Positions 7,758 to 16,464 of a stretch of DNA of 64,000 bases are shown piece after piece. Numbering within the stretch: position 1 is the first letter of the stretch; the number at the start of each line of letters is the position of its first letter. Location of the stretch: the NCBI GenBank assembly GCA_016178055.1, contig JACOUC010000003.1, forward strand, positions 40,478 through 104,477, read 5' to 3'. Made by a program: the position numbers and the translations under genes. The notes below the pieces were generated by a model, which saw only the letters and a program-made list of their open reading frames with translations, did not search any database and had not been told where the DNA came from. This DNA is from Chlamydiota bacterium. GTDB lineage: Bacteria > Auribacterota > JACPWU01.

Positions 7758-10079
7758 TTATTTCTTCTCAAGGATAGGAGTATCTTGGAGCTTAGCCTCT
7801 TTATAAACAGTCCGATCTTTCTTAAACCCTGTTTTTTTCAGAGCTTCTTTAATATGAGAATTTTTCATCATCAAACTCCAAATAAAACCGCTACGCTCAT
7901 TCTCAATAGATAAAAGAGACACGCCTAAATCAATCCCATAATAGCTCGTTGAAAACCAATTTAAATCAGTATTATAGGAAGACCTAAATCCATATTCACC
8001 CCAAATCTCAGGATGCTCGACAATCATGCTTTTTAATGTGGAAATAACTGCCTTAGGGAAGAAAGAAACAGAAGCCTCTGGACCTGAAGGAGCAATGGTT
8101 CCGTCATGGAGTGGAAAACCTGTTCCACAAGGCATTGCTCCATAATTCATGGTGTAGTCTTCCCTCATCTGTATAACCCCATTAATTTCTGTCGTATTAG
8201 GATACGCCATGGAACTGATTCCCCAACTAAGAGGTCCATATGTTTTAAACCGGCTCATTTGATCAATGCAATATTGCCGATTGGCCCAAGTCGCTTCAAG
8301 AGAGTTTTGCCACCAATTAATTCCTTCTCGATCCTTCATCTGCCTAAAATCAATCCAAGCATGTGCATATTGATAAGCGAATAGCCCTCCGGTCCAAGAT
8401 TGAATAAATTCAGGCCGGTCATCATAATTTCCCTTTTCTCTTTTCCAGGCATAAAAAATTTCAGGGGTTACGGGATGAGTCCTAGAACTTATGGCCAAAA
8501 AATTAATCAAGATCAACTCATCGGTATAATAATCCCAATAGGCATCTAAAAACTTCCCATCAGGACTCCCTTCTGGCCGCCATCCCATATAGAACTGGTT
8601 AAAATGAAGATTTTCTTTATCCTGAATGAGAAAATCACTCCACACAATTTTAGAATAAATCTCTTCCACTCTTTTCTGGATATCACCCCCAAAATACTCA
8701 CCTACACTCAAAAGACCAAAAAGAAGAATAGAGGTATCCACCACAGAAACTTCACAACCTCCAAAGCGAGATCCACTGTTCATATCCAGAAAGTGGTAAA
8801 AGAAACCCGATCGATTGGCCGCCTTTGAAAGAAAGGTATCAATGGTTTTAGAAACCCTTTTTTTTACTTCATCAGCACTGACCCAGCCTCGTTTGACCCC
8901 AATACAATAAGCCGAAAGTCCAAATCCCGTCGCTGCAATGCTTGAATAATGCGTTATTGTAGAATCTAAAAAAAGCCCACTTCCTGAATTCCACTCATCC
9001 CAAAAATATTTAAACGAGCGTTTCTCAAGCTCCTCTAAAAACTCATCATCGCTTAAGGCTTTTAAATTCACATTTTTGAGAGGCACTTCAAGAGTCACTT
9101 TCCTTCCCAAAACGTCAAAGGCCCAGATATCAAAAGTAGCCGGCTTAGACGGGTCAAAACCTAAATCGGTGGCTTTACCGGAAAAAGTGGGTGTCTTCCC
9201 CTCTAAAAAAAACTTTCCTGACGTCTTCCACTTCACTCCATCTTGAGAAAACACCAGCCAAACAGATTCTAGAGAGCTTAAATCCCCTTCTAACGAAACA
9301 GAAAAGTCCTTGAGAGAATCAAAGGTCATTCCTTCTTTAAGTAAACGACCGTTGACCTTCACTGAATCCTTAGTCAAATGAAAGGGGAGTTCCATATTTG
9401 GATTTGAATCCAAAATTTCCTGAAAGGTTAAAGGATAGGTTCCAAAGATAATATCATCGATATAAATAATCCCTCTTTTCTGAAGCGTTGCGAAATTCTC
9501 AAAGGTAAAAACGATCTCAGCAATCTTTGACCAATCTTTAATCTTTTTAAAATCAGCCAGAGGAATACTCACTTTACTCCAATCTTTAGTAATCCCTTTT
9601 CTGATGTATTGATCCACATAAACAAAACTTGATTGATCCTTATCTACTACATAATGTCCATCTCCATCACTGTCTTCATGAACCTCTATTTTAAATCGTT
9701 CTCGGCCTTCTTTTCCCCTCACCCAAAACCCCAAATAGTGATAGCTGCTGAGATCCAAATTCGAAAAGGTTTCTTCGGGCAGCGGCCGTCCCAATTTCAT
9801 CCAATAAAAGCTATAACTTCCCGCTTTACGTACATCATAGGAAAGGGACAACACCTCTCCTGTGAGGCCTAAAATATCATTTGAATTTTCATAATGAACA
9901 TTGCCAAAACAAACTCCTGGCACCTCTTCATCTCCCCCTTCAATCCCTCCAAGCAAATTGACACGCTCACCATGAGCAAAATCATTCACCCCCAAAACTT
10001 GATTGTTAGCCTTCACCTTTTCAGCATGAGAAGTGAAACTAACTCCTATCAAAACAACCAAAACCATTTTTTTAAACAT
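7758..10079 (-). CDS. Secreted multidomain glycoamylase/GH144-like protein
   Basis: 773 aa; AAGGAGATAACG precedes ATG at 10077-10079. Signal peptide 1-19; CIA30/CBM-like domain about 25-235 (FWVRGKEG, IPLADF, GIIYIDDI); a linking beta domain about 245-340; glycoamylase-like region about 350-740 with ATGFGLSAYCIGVKRGW, GFFYHFLDMNSG, CEVSVVDTSILL and LHDGTIAPSGPEASVSFFP. It is clearly related to the protein at 5543-7507, with an extra module before the catalytic region and an extended insert near the WGISSMAYPNTTEING block. It is last of a three-gene minus-strand run (12708, 12124, 10079) with 2-20 nt gaps. Secreted beta-glucan degradation is inferred. Confidence 0.82.
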   Translation of the reverse strand: MFKKMVLVVLIGVSFTSHAEKVKANNQVLGVNDFAHGERVNLLGGIEGGDEEVPGVCFGNVHYENSNDILGLTGEVLSLSYDVRKAGSYSFYWMKLGRPLPEETFSNLDLSSYHYLGFWVRGKEGRERFKIEVHEDSDGDGHYVVDKDQSSFVYVDQYIRKGITKDWSKVSIPLADFKKIKDWSKIAEIVFTFENFATLQKRGIIYIDDIIFGTYPLTFQEILDSNPNMELPFHLTKDSVKVNGRLLKEGMTFDSLKDFSVSLEGDLSSLESVWLVFSQDGVKWKTSGKFFLEGKTPTFSGKATDLGFDPSKPATFDIWAFDVLGRKVTLEVPLKNVNLKALSDDEFLEELEKRSFKYFWDEWNSGSGLFLDSTITHYSSIAATGFGLSAYCIGVKRGWVSADEVKKRVSKTIDTFLSKAANRSGFFYHFLDMNSGSRFGGCEVSVVDTSILLFGLLSVGEYFGGDIQKRVEEIYSKIVWSDFLIQDKENLHFNQFYMGWRPEGSPDGKFLDAYWDYYTDELILINFLAISSRTHPVTPEIFYAWKREKGNYDDRPEFIQSWTGGLFAYQYAHAWIDFRQMKDREGINWWQNSLEATWANRQYCIDQMSRFKTYGPLSWGISSMAYPNTTEINGVIQMREDYTMNYGAMPCGTGFPLHDGTIAPSGPEASVSFFPKAVISTLKSMIVEHPEIWGEYGFRSSYNTDLNWFSTSYYGIDLGVSLLSIENERSGFIWSLMMKNSHIKEALKKTGFKKDRTVYKEAKLQDTPILEKK

Positions 10080-10099
10080 CGTTATCTCCTTAAGTTACA

Positions 10100-12124
10100 T
10101 CATTCGAAAAACTTTTCTTCTTTGAGTAATTTTTTTGATTTTTCAAAAATGGGATCGTTCATCAGTCGATTTCGAATGGCCCCATGATTTAAATAATTAT
10201 TAAGTGCAATAAAACTCATGGCCTGATCCAAGCAAAGATATTTATAAGAAACAAGACCCGTACGAACATCGACCGCATCATAAAATCCATATTCCCCATA
10301 AATGGGATAAAGCTCCATCATCTTGCGAAGATTCTTCACGCACTCTTCGGTGGCATATTCTAACGAAAGAAAAGTGACATGAGGTGTAACCACTCCCTGA
10401 CCATAAGGCTTCATTCCTAGTGGGGTTGCCCCATATTCTCCATAACCACTCCCCGGAGGAATGGAGCAAGGGGACATTCCCCAGACAGGGTATTTCATGT
10501 CTTCCCTCGCAAAGAGAATATGCCCTTGAACATAGCGTTCATTATTAAGTCCCAATCCCAAAGGTGCCAAACCCTTTTCATCAATGACCATGCTTGGCAT
10601 AAGAGCCTCAAACAAACTTCCTCCCCAACTGGGAACAATGGGAAGATCCCGATAATTGTAATAGCCTCCGTAAAATGAATAGCCTAAGACACTTTTCTTC
10701 ACCCTTTCTTTTGGAATTTGAGATTGCCAAGAATAGGATTCTGGAAAAGTTCTCGACATCATAAACCAGTGTTCAAGAGGGGCCTGTCCCCGCCCAATAC
10801 ACATAAAACTGATTGCCCTAGGCTCTGTGTAAAAGGCTCCATAGTGATACTCTGAATAAACTCCCACATTGGTATAGAACCCATGAAACATTTGCCCCTC
10901 AATAGGATCATAAAAGAAAGAAAAATCTCTTTGACTGAGTAGTTTTTCGCATCGCTCCTTAAATTCTTTAGGAAGCGCATCTTTGACAATAATCATTCCA
11001 ATGGTGAGCCAGCCTTCATCGACATAACTTAAGAAATTGCTTGTTCTTTCTCGGGTCGTTGTATCGTAATAGTTATACAGAAAACCATGCTCTGACTCCA
11101 AATGCTCAACCGTATCCAGAACACGACTTATTCTCTTGACCACTTTATCATGATCAATAAAACCAAGATCTAAACCCGATACCAAACACATCAAATAAAG
11201 ACCGATATTGGTAACATTGGTGTAATCCCCAATAAAGGTGTTTTCAGTCAAAGTTGATTCTTTTGAAAAGAAGAAATTATCGAGGGGAAGACCGTTCTCT
11301 TTATCCACAATATCTCTAAAAAATCCCCAGATGTCTTTCGCAACCTCCCTTAAAAATTCGTTCGAATCATCCGAAAACTTTTTCTTTGGAAGAACCTCTT
11401 TAGGATAGCCATAAAGACGATTGATCAAAACCTTTGCCCGATCAACACCCGAAACCTGATCTGAGGCCTTTGTCTTTATCTTTGGGATAGGATCTACAAT
11501 ACTGGGGCCGGGATCTCCTGTTCGAACCAGACGGATATCATCGAAATAAAGAGTGCCCTTTTTAGGGCTTACCATTCGATCCTTTAAAACAATGACAAAT
11601 TCATCAATCCCCGTCCAATCCGTAATTCCGACCATTTTATTAAGAGGAACCAAAATTTCCTGCCAGTGATCGGTGACCCCTTGAACGAGAAAACTTCCTA
11701 CCAGTTTTTCTACCCCTTTATCATCTTTCGGTTTTTTAAATTCAACACGAAATTGTTGAGCGAAGCCTTCTTTTGGATCCCCTCGAACAAAAAATTGAAG
11801 GTGATCATAATCGGAGAGGTCTTTTTTACGAAGTTGGGTCCAAAATCCACCCTGAGCCTGTTCGGGTGAATCAAGATCATAATCCAATTTTAAACAAAAA
11901 CCCTTCTCGACACGACGCATTTCAATATCGAGAGAGACATTACAAGACTGATTCTCATCCTCTGGATTTAAAAGCCATGCCCCTGATCCCCCTCCAAAAG
12001 GATTGGAGAGTTCCCCCTCATCAAAGTTGTGAATTAAAAGCTCGGGAGAACTCTCCGCATCAATAACCTGTGAAAGTATCAATAAAAAAATAAAAACGAT
12101 AAAAATCTTTAAATATTTATGCAC
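10100..12124 (-). CDS. Secreted CBM-like plus DUF3131-type (alpha/alpha)-barrel protein
   Basis: 674 aa from a GTG at 12122-12124 right after the upstream stop codon. Signal peptide 1-23; CIA30/CBM-like domain about 25-215 (LLIHNFDEGE, GGSGAWLLNP, GTLYFDDIRL). The remainder carries NVTNIGLYLMCLVSGLDLGFI and HGFLYNYYDT, which resemble DUF3131, a domain related to the glycoamylase fold and often found beside glucan synthases or hydrolases. A late block PSWGGSLFEALMPSMV and EYGFYDAVD is also typical of glucoamylase-like barrels. It has no DTALL-type motif, so its specificity probably differs from the two neighbours. A hydrolase or glucan-binding role is inferred. Confidence 0.72.
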   Translation of the reverse strand: MHKYLKIFIVFIFLLILSQVIDAESSPELLIHNFDEGELSNPFGGGSGAWLLNPEDENQSCNVSLDIEMRRVEKGFCLKLDYDLDSPEQAQGGFWTQLRKKDLSDYDHLQFFVRGDPKEGFAQQFRVEFKKPKDDKGVEKLVGSFLVQGVTDHWQEILVPLNKMVGITDWTGIDEFVIVLKDRMVSPKKGTLYFDDIRLVRTGDPGPSIVDPIPKIKTKASDQVSGVDRAKVLINRLYGYPKEVLPKKKFSDDSNEFLREVAKDIWGFFRDIVDKENGLPLDNFFFSKESTLTENTFIGDYTNVTNIGLYLMCLVSGLDLGFIDHDKVVKRISRVLDTVEHLESEHGFLYNYYDTTTRERTSNFLSYVDEGWLTIGMIIVKDALPKEFKERCEKLLSQRDFSFFYDPIEGQMFHGFYTNVGVYSEYHYGAFYTEPRAISFMCIGRGQAPLEHWFMMSRTFPESYSWQSQIPKERVKKSVLGYSFYGGYYNYRDLPIVPSWGGSLFEALMPSMVIDEKGLAPLGLGLNNERYVQGHILFAREDMKYPVWGMSPCSIPPGSGYGEYGATPLGMKPYGQGVVTPHVTFLSLEYATEECVKNLRKMMELYPIYGEYGFYDAVDVRTGLVSYKYLCLDQAMSFIALNNYLNHGAIRNRLMNDPIFEKSKKLLKEEKFFE

Positions 12125-12126
12125 TC

Positions 12127-12708
12127 TTAATCTGTTGTCACTACAATATTATCTACGTTCATAGTTCCAACTTTAGGTTTTGAATTCAAATCATCAAAAA
12201 CAATGACAAATTCTGTCATTTTAGTCCAGTCCTTAAGCCCCTTAAAACTCGAGAACGGAATCTTGGCATGTTTCCACTCATCCGTCATTTCAGTGTAAAG
12301 GTAACGACCCACTTGTTGACCATTCTTAAGTTCAAATTTTACAACCTTGGAAAAACCTTTGTCTTTATCACCCTTAACATCAAAATTTAAATACTTATAC
12401 TTTGAAAAATCTAAATCCCTCATTTGCAACCAAAAACCATTATAAGCAGGATTAGGAGAATCCACATCATAGTCCAACCTCAGACTCATTCCTTGATCTC
12501 CAACCCTTGCTTGAGCATCCAAACTTTCTACACACCCTTGAGATTCATCATCAGGATCTTTATTCCAAGCTCCAAAATTCCTACAAACTTGATCCGTTCT
12601 CACATCAGAATCAAAATTTTGAATCACAAGCTCATCCGTAAAACCAAATGAAACCATGCCAAATAACATTCCACAAAGAAGAAAAAGGACACGATTTACC
12701 CTATTCAT
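12127..12708 (-). CDS. Secreted stand-alone CIA30/CBM-like protein
   Basis: 193 aa from ATG at 12706-12708 with GGAGGAGCACTC upstream; the frame is open further to 12780 but without signal-peptide logic. After a signal peptide (about 24 aa) the whole protein is the single domain that starts the three glycosidase-like neighbours: LVIQNFDSD, GAWNKDPDDESQGC, GFWLQMRDLDFSKY, FDVKGD, KIPFSSFKGLKDWTK, GTMNVDNIVV. It heads the operon 12708-7758. A role in binding the same glucan or presenting it at the surface is inferred. Confidence 0.75.
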   Translation of the reverse strand: MNRVNRVLFLLCGMLFGMVSFGFTDELVIQNFDSDVRTDQVCRNFGAWNKDPDDESQGCVESLDAQARVGDQGMSLRLDYDVDSPNPAYNGFWLQMRDLDFSKYKYLNFDVKGDKDKGFSKVVKFELKNGQQVGRYLYTEMTDEWKHAKIPFSSFKGLKDWTKMTEFVIVFDDLNSKPKVGTMNVDNIVVTTD

Positions 12709-13062
12709 GAGTGCTCCTCCCTTATGTTTAAGTTTGTTAAATGCTCGATTCGTTATAGATACCAAAAGATAAACAAGCAAAAGGAATCCCGGACGATCAA
12801 AATTCGCTAAAAGAAACTGGTTTTGGAAGGTCTGTCCACCCGGTAAGTTACAGAACTAACCCAGCAAAAGAGCGGTTCCTGAATAAGCGATGTAAGAGCT
12901 TAGATATGATCTTCCTTTGAAGTTATCTTAACTACCCCCCTTCTCGTCACCGGTCACCGGTTACGGGTCACCCGTAACCGGTGACCGGTAAATAAACAAG
13001 CGATAATACATCCTACCACAAGAAAGAAACACAGAAAAATAAAAAAGTGTAAAAAATAAAAT
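12709..13062. other. Intergenic region with a 19-bp-stem palindrome
   Basis: 354-bp gap holding the presumed promoter of the 12708 operon (not resolved) and, next to the isomerase-like gene, the perfect hairpin at 12949-12989. No coding frame is supported. Confidence 0.5.
12949..12989. repeat. Perfect heptad-word palindrome (CCGGTCA/CCGGTAA)
   Basis: Arms of 19 bp (ACCGGTCACCGGTTACGGG and its exact complement) around TCA. It parses as heptads CCGGTCA, CCGGTTA, CGGGTCA, CCCGTAA, CCGGTGA, CCGGTAA. No T-run follows on either strand, so it is not a canonical terminator. Confidence 0.85.
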
Positions 13063-15357
13063 TTATAAAATACCATTTAAAATAGCTAGGACCCGTCCCC
13101 AAAACTGATAAACCTCGATTTTCCCTTGTTTTGATGAGAGATCTTTGAATTTAAGGATCATCTTGCTTCGCTTGGCAATTTCGGTAAAGGTTCTTCCTTG
13201 AGCCTCTAAATAAAGACGACGAATCTCGTCCGGGTAGAACCCCTTCAAATAATCCTTTGCAAGCCCATAGGCCTGAATCATTTCCTCCCGAACTTCAATT
13301 TCAGAAAAGGGAGTCACAAAATCAACCAGCATGGGTAAAACGACTTCCTTCCCATCCAACAAGCTTTGAAAATAAGAATGCTGCTCTCGTGTCCCTAGGC
13401 CGTAATCGTTTAAATATCTTCCCCCTAAAAACCGCCACCACTCGCCTAAGGTCTCAGCTTCATGACAAGCACTGTAAAAAATAGGGAGACTTATTTTTCC
13501 CTCTCTCTTGGCCATGAGAATCAAAGCCGCTAACCTCGAAGCTTCGCTGTCTATTAAAGAGGATTTTTTCCAATAGCCAACATCCAAAAGTTTCATGAAT
13601 AGAGATTCAACTTTTTGATCCATCGCTTCTCTTTCCTTAATCCCCCGAGCAGTTCGGCGTTCTTTTTTCAACTCTTCAACCTCACCTAAAAGCTTGAACA
13701 ATTCACTCTCGGAAAAATTGCTTTCTTTCAATGCTTGAGATGCAGGTCTTATCGTTGAATGAATGACGGACTGAATACCTTCATCTATTTTTTTTGAGTC
13801 GCATAAATGCCCACTTTTAAATAAATCAATGGATAAAAGGCAAGGTCCCTTTTCAACTTTCTCGCATTCAAGCTTATATCGCAATTGTACGGCTGAAAGA
13901 TCCCGGCTTAATTTTGAAACAGATTCCACCATCAATTTTTTTCCAAACTCAACAAAGGGCTGATTTTGAGGATCTCTCTTTTTATAGGCCTCTGAATGAA
14001 TGTCCGCTGTAATTTCACCGGCACTCAAAAGTCCATACCAAATGGTCACCTCATCAAAAAAAAGATCCCTCATGGCCTCTTCTTCTTCAGAAAGATCCAG
14101 TTGACGATATTCAAAAAAGGGGGGTTTACAATCAGTTAGAGTTAATAATTTTAATTTTTCGTTACGGTCATTTTGAGCATTGATGAGAACATAAAACGCA
14201 TTCAAATTTGATTCAATTCTTTCCTTTAATTCTCGGGCTCCCACACTACTCACGATAAAAGGTCCCTGACCATCCTTCCCATTGCTCTCTGGGAAAAGCT
14301 GCCTTAGGGCATCCGCAACAGCAATTTGATTGGAAGCCTGAACACAAATCACAATAAAATCCTTCTTCAGCAAATAAATGAGCAGAGCTAATTTCAAAGC
14401 AGGATTCTCTTCAGGGGACTCTTTTTCAAAGAAAGGAAGAATATTCAAAGCCCCCTCATTCATTTTAAAAATATTCCGCCCAGCAAAACCTGCGCTAATT
14501 TCTCCTGACTGGCTCCGTCTGGAAAAACGTCCCCCCACATTGTCAGGAATGGGGAATGTGATTAACTCGCGTGACTCTCCATGGATTTCTTGTGAGAGCT
14601 CTTTAATGAAGCGACTGGTTGCCAAGGCATAAATCCGACTCTGTTTGACATTCGTCGTCGTTGAAAAAAGAACTCGATCTAAAGCCTTTTGTAAAAGCTT
14701 TTTTTGATTCAAAGTCAAACCAAGATCCACCAATTTCATTTTTGTTAAATCACCTGAGGTTTCATATTTAATGATCCATTCTTCTGTCACCTTGGAATTT
14801 TCTCCCAGTTCCTGACCTAAACCACGAATCAAAAGACGGAAGGCATTTTGAAAATTAATCATGGTTTCATCTGTGGTTCCAGATTTAGAACTGGCATGAA
14901 TGAGAATTTGACTGGCTTTAAAACCCTGTTCATAAATTTCAGATGCTAAAGAATGAAAATTGACTCCCAACTTCTCTAAGACATAAACACGATATCCAAG
15001 AGCCTCACCTACGGACTCAATTTGGGCACGATTTCCTAAAGCCTGGCCTCCAATCCCCACATGAATCATCACACGGGCCCCTTCAGATTTCTTCTCTAGC
15101 AGATATTGAGCAATGGCCTTACGATCCTGAGCCGCACTCTCACCAAAAATCCCCGTTCGACGACTCTTATATCCAAAACGATCTTCTTCCATCGCTTGGT
15201 GATGAAGAAGCCTTGCCCGCTTGTAAATATCCCCTTTTAGAAATTGCGTATAAACTTCCTCAGAAATAAAACGAGGCATTAAACCATCAAAATGGAAACG
15301 CTCTTTGAAATGTTGAAGTACTTGAGAAATGCTCATCATAAATTTTCGTTCATACAT
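13063..15357 (-). CDS. Phosphoglucose isomerase-like SIS-domain protein
   Basis: 764 aa. A SIS-type sugar-phosphate site is visible: VMIHVGIGGQALGNRAQ at about 97-112, HASSKSGTTDETM at about 154-166 (the phosphate-binding SKSGTT-E signature of glucose-6-phosphate isomerases) and GGRFSRRSQSGE at about 268-280 (PGI GGRFS motif). The protein is longer than simple PGI (about 450-550 aa), and the last 250 residues do not resemble the transaldolase half of known bifunctional enzymes. Start codon is uncertain: 15357 or the ATGs at 15339/15336, none with a clear ribosome site. A glycolytic or glycan sugar-isomerase role is inferred; substrate is not assured. Confidence 0.7.
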   Translation of the reverse strand: MYERKFMMSISQVLQHFKERFHFDGLMPRFISEEVYTQFLKGDIYKRARLLHHQAMEEDRFGYKSRRTGIFGESAAQDRKAIAQYLLEKKSEGARVMIHVGIGGQALGNRAQIESVGEALGYRVYVLEKLGVNFHSLASEIYEQGFKASQILIHASSKSGTTDETMINFQNAFRLLIRGLGQELGENSKVTEEWIIKYETSGDLTKMKLVDLGLTLNQKKLLQKALDRVLFSTTTNVKQSRIYALATSRFIKELSQEIHGESRELITFPIPDNVGGRFSRRSQSGEISAGFAGRNIFKMNEGALNILPFFEKESPEENPALKLALLIYLLKKDFIVICVQASNQIAVADALRQLFPESNGKDGQGPFIVSSVGARELKERIESNLNAFYVLINAQNDRNEKLKLLTLTDCKPPFFEYRQLDLSEEEEAMRDLFFDEVTIWYGLLSAGEITADIHSEAYKKRDPQNQPFVEFGKKLMVESVSKLSRDLSAVQLRYKLECEKVEKGPCLLSIDLFKSGHLCDSKKIDEGIQSVIHSTIRPASQALKESNFSESELFKLLGEVEELKKERRTARGIKEREAMDQKVESLFMKLLDVGYWKKSSLIDSEASRLAALILMAKREGKISLPIFYSACHEAETLGEWWRFLGGRYLNDYGLGTREQHSYFQSLLDGKEVVLPMLVDFVTPFSEIEVREEMIQAYGLAKDYLKGFYPDEIRRLYLEAQGRTFTEIAKRSKMILKFKDLSSKQGKIEVYQFWGRVLAILNGIL

Positions 15358-15366
15358 GAATGAAAA

Positions 15367-15442
15367 TAGTCAACAGTCGACGGTCAACAGCGCTAAAGAA
15401 AGTATTTTTTCTATGGACTGTGGACCGTTGACGATGGACTCC
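15367..15442. repeat. Heptad-word inverted repeat (AGTCAAC/TATGGAC)
   Basis: Left arm AGTCAAC, AGTCGAC, GGTCAAC; right arm TATGGAC, TGTGGAC, CGTTGAC, GATGGAC. The arms are complementary in type and fill the gap between the TPR gene and the isomerase-like gene. Confidence 0.75.
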
Positions 15443-15445
15443 TTT

Positions 15446-15937
15446 TTACTGTTTCTGTTTCTCTTCTTTTTGTGGCAAAATTTTTCCTGTCTTTAATCTC
15501 TCAACATACTGTTCAAACCAGCTTGGAACTCGATATCCACTCTTTTTTGCGCGATCGAGATATTCTTGAGCCTTTTGAGCATCAGGGCTCTTTTTTCGTG
15601 CAAAACTTACAGCTAAAGCATAATGGGTCAGGGGAAATTTTTCATCCAAAGCCAGTGCCTTCGTTAATTCTTGAATCGCTCGATCAAAATCCTCTTTTCC
15701 CATCAAGGAAACCCCATAGTAAACTTGGGCTTTTAAATGCTTTGGATTCTCTTTAAGAATATCTTCAAAAATCTGAATGGCCTCATCGTACTTAGACTGA
15801 TTATAAAGACCATAAGCCTTCTCATAAAGCTGATCCGTTGAATCTGTAGCCTCTTTTTCATCAGCAATAACAAGAACTGGAAAAATGAATAATAAGATAG
15901 ATAGCCCCATGAATATCTTTCTCACCCTATTTTTCAT
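15446..15937 (-). CDS. Exported TPR-repeat protein
   Basis: 163 aa with GGAGAGGGG before the ATG at 15937. A signal peptide (MKNRVRKIFMGLSILLFIFPVLVIA) precedes about three tetratricopeptide units at residues 35-140 (AYGLYNQSKYDEAIQIFEDIL, HLKAQVYYGVSLMGKEDFDRAI, TKALALDEKFPLTHYALAVSF), then a Lys/Gln-rich tail. A periplasmic scaffold role is inferred; partners are unknown. It stands alone between two heptad or repeat regions. Confidence 0.75.
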   Translation of the reverse strand: MKNRVRKIFMGLSILLFIFPVLVIADEKEATDSTDQLYEKAYGLYNQSKYDEAIQIFEDILKENPKHLKAQVYYGVSLMGKEDFDRAIQELTKALALDEKFPLTHYALAVSFARKKSPDAQKAQEYLDRAKKSGYRVPSWFEQYVERLKTGKILPQKEEKQKQ

Positions 15938-15995
15938 GATAACCCCTCTCCTTTTTTTAACGCTTTAATCCTCTCTAACTTTTAACCCGGATTTC

Positions 15996-16190
15996 TCATA
16001 TAAATCCAAAAATCTCACGTGCACATGCGACTTTCACTTTATTCATTGCCTTGCCACGATTCAATAATTTCGTCGCTTTCTTGTGTAACCGACTCATGCT
16101 CCGATCCGCAATCGATTTAAATCTCGGCTCTGTATCCTTCCTTCGCCTTCGAACATTTCCACTGGCTTCATTCGGTCCGTTACCTCTCCA
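15996..16190 (-). pseudogene. IS110-type transposase C-terminal remnant
   Basis: On the minus strand one frame reads 64 codons ending RFKSIADRSMSRLHKKATK, then LLNRGKAMNKVKVACAREIFGFI and stop. The pattern RL-KK--KLLNRGK----V-VA-ARE--GFI matches the C-terminal end of IS110-family transposases, where GFIWAI is usual; here the Trp codon has become TGA. The frame is broken by stops upstream of 16190, and the rest of the gene is absent. The sequence just past the stop (ATGAGAAATCCGGGTTAA) matches the terminal repeat of the element at 25366-25548. This part of the 15938-16464 gap holds no other gene. Confidence 0.65.
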
Positions 16191-16291
16191 AGTTCAAAGT
16201 TCAGTTCCGAGTCGGTGGTTAGCCTTTGCTCAGGCCCCTTATTCCTGCTTGCTTATGTTGGCTTTCTTGGCGCACTGAACTTTAAACCTCT

Positions 16292-16464
16292 GAAAAACCT
16301 CTCAAAAAGATCCCAGAGCGAAGAGCGCCCGCAAGCGACCTCGGAGGCGTACGTTTAAGGGTACGCCGCACAAGGGAGCGCAGCGGGCAACGCAGTCCTT
16401 CGACTACTTGCTCAGGATGGTGAGCAAAGTCGAACCACAGATGGGCCTTTTTGAGAGGTTTTTC
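16292..16464. mobile_element. MITE-like element, family A, copy 1
   Basis: Terminal inverted repeats GAAAAACCTCTCAAAAAGAT and the complement of GGCCTTTTTGAGAGGTTTTTC, about 22 bp. The interior has a GGCGTACG/GTACGCC hairpin and GCAACGCAG. Copy 2 is at 46272-46399 with the same ends and interior words. No transposase is encoded. The right end abuts the stop codon of mcsB at 16465. Confidence 0.8.

Noticed and set aside
13063..15357. Bifunctional transaldolase/glucose-6-phosphate isomerase
   Set aside because: The PGI motifs are clear but I see no transaldolase Schiff-base motif, so only the isomerase-like part is claimed.
16051..16278. 75-aa plus-strand open frame
   Set aside because: It is antisense to the transposase remnant, has no ribosome site and no recognisable domain.
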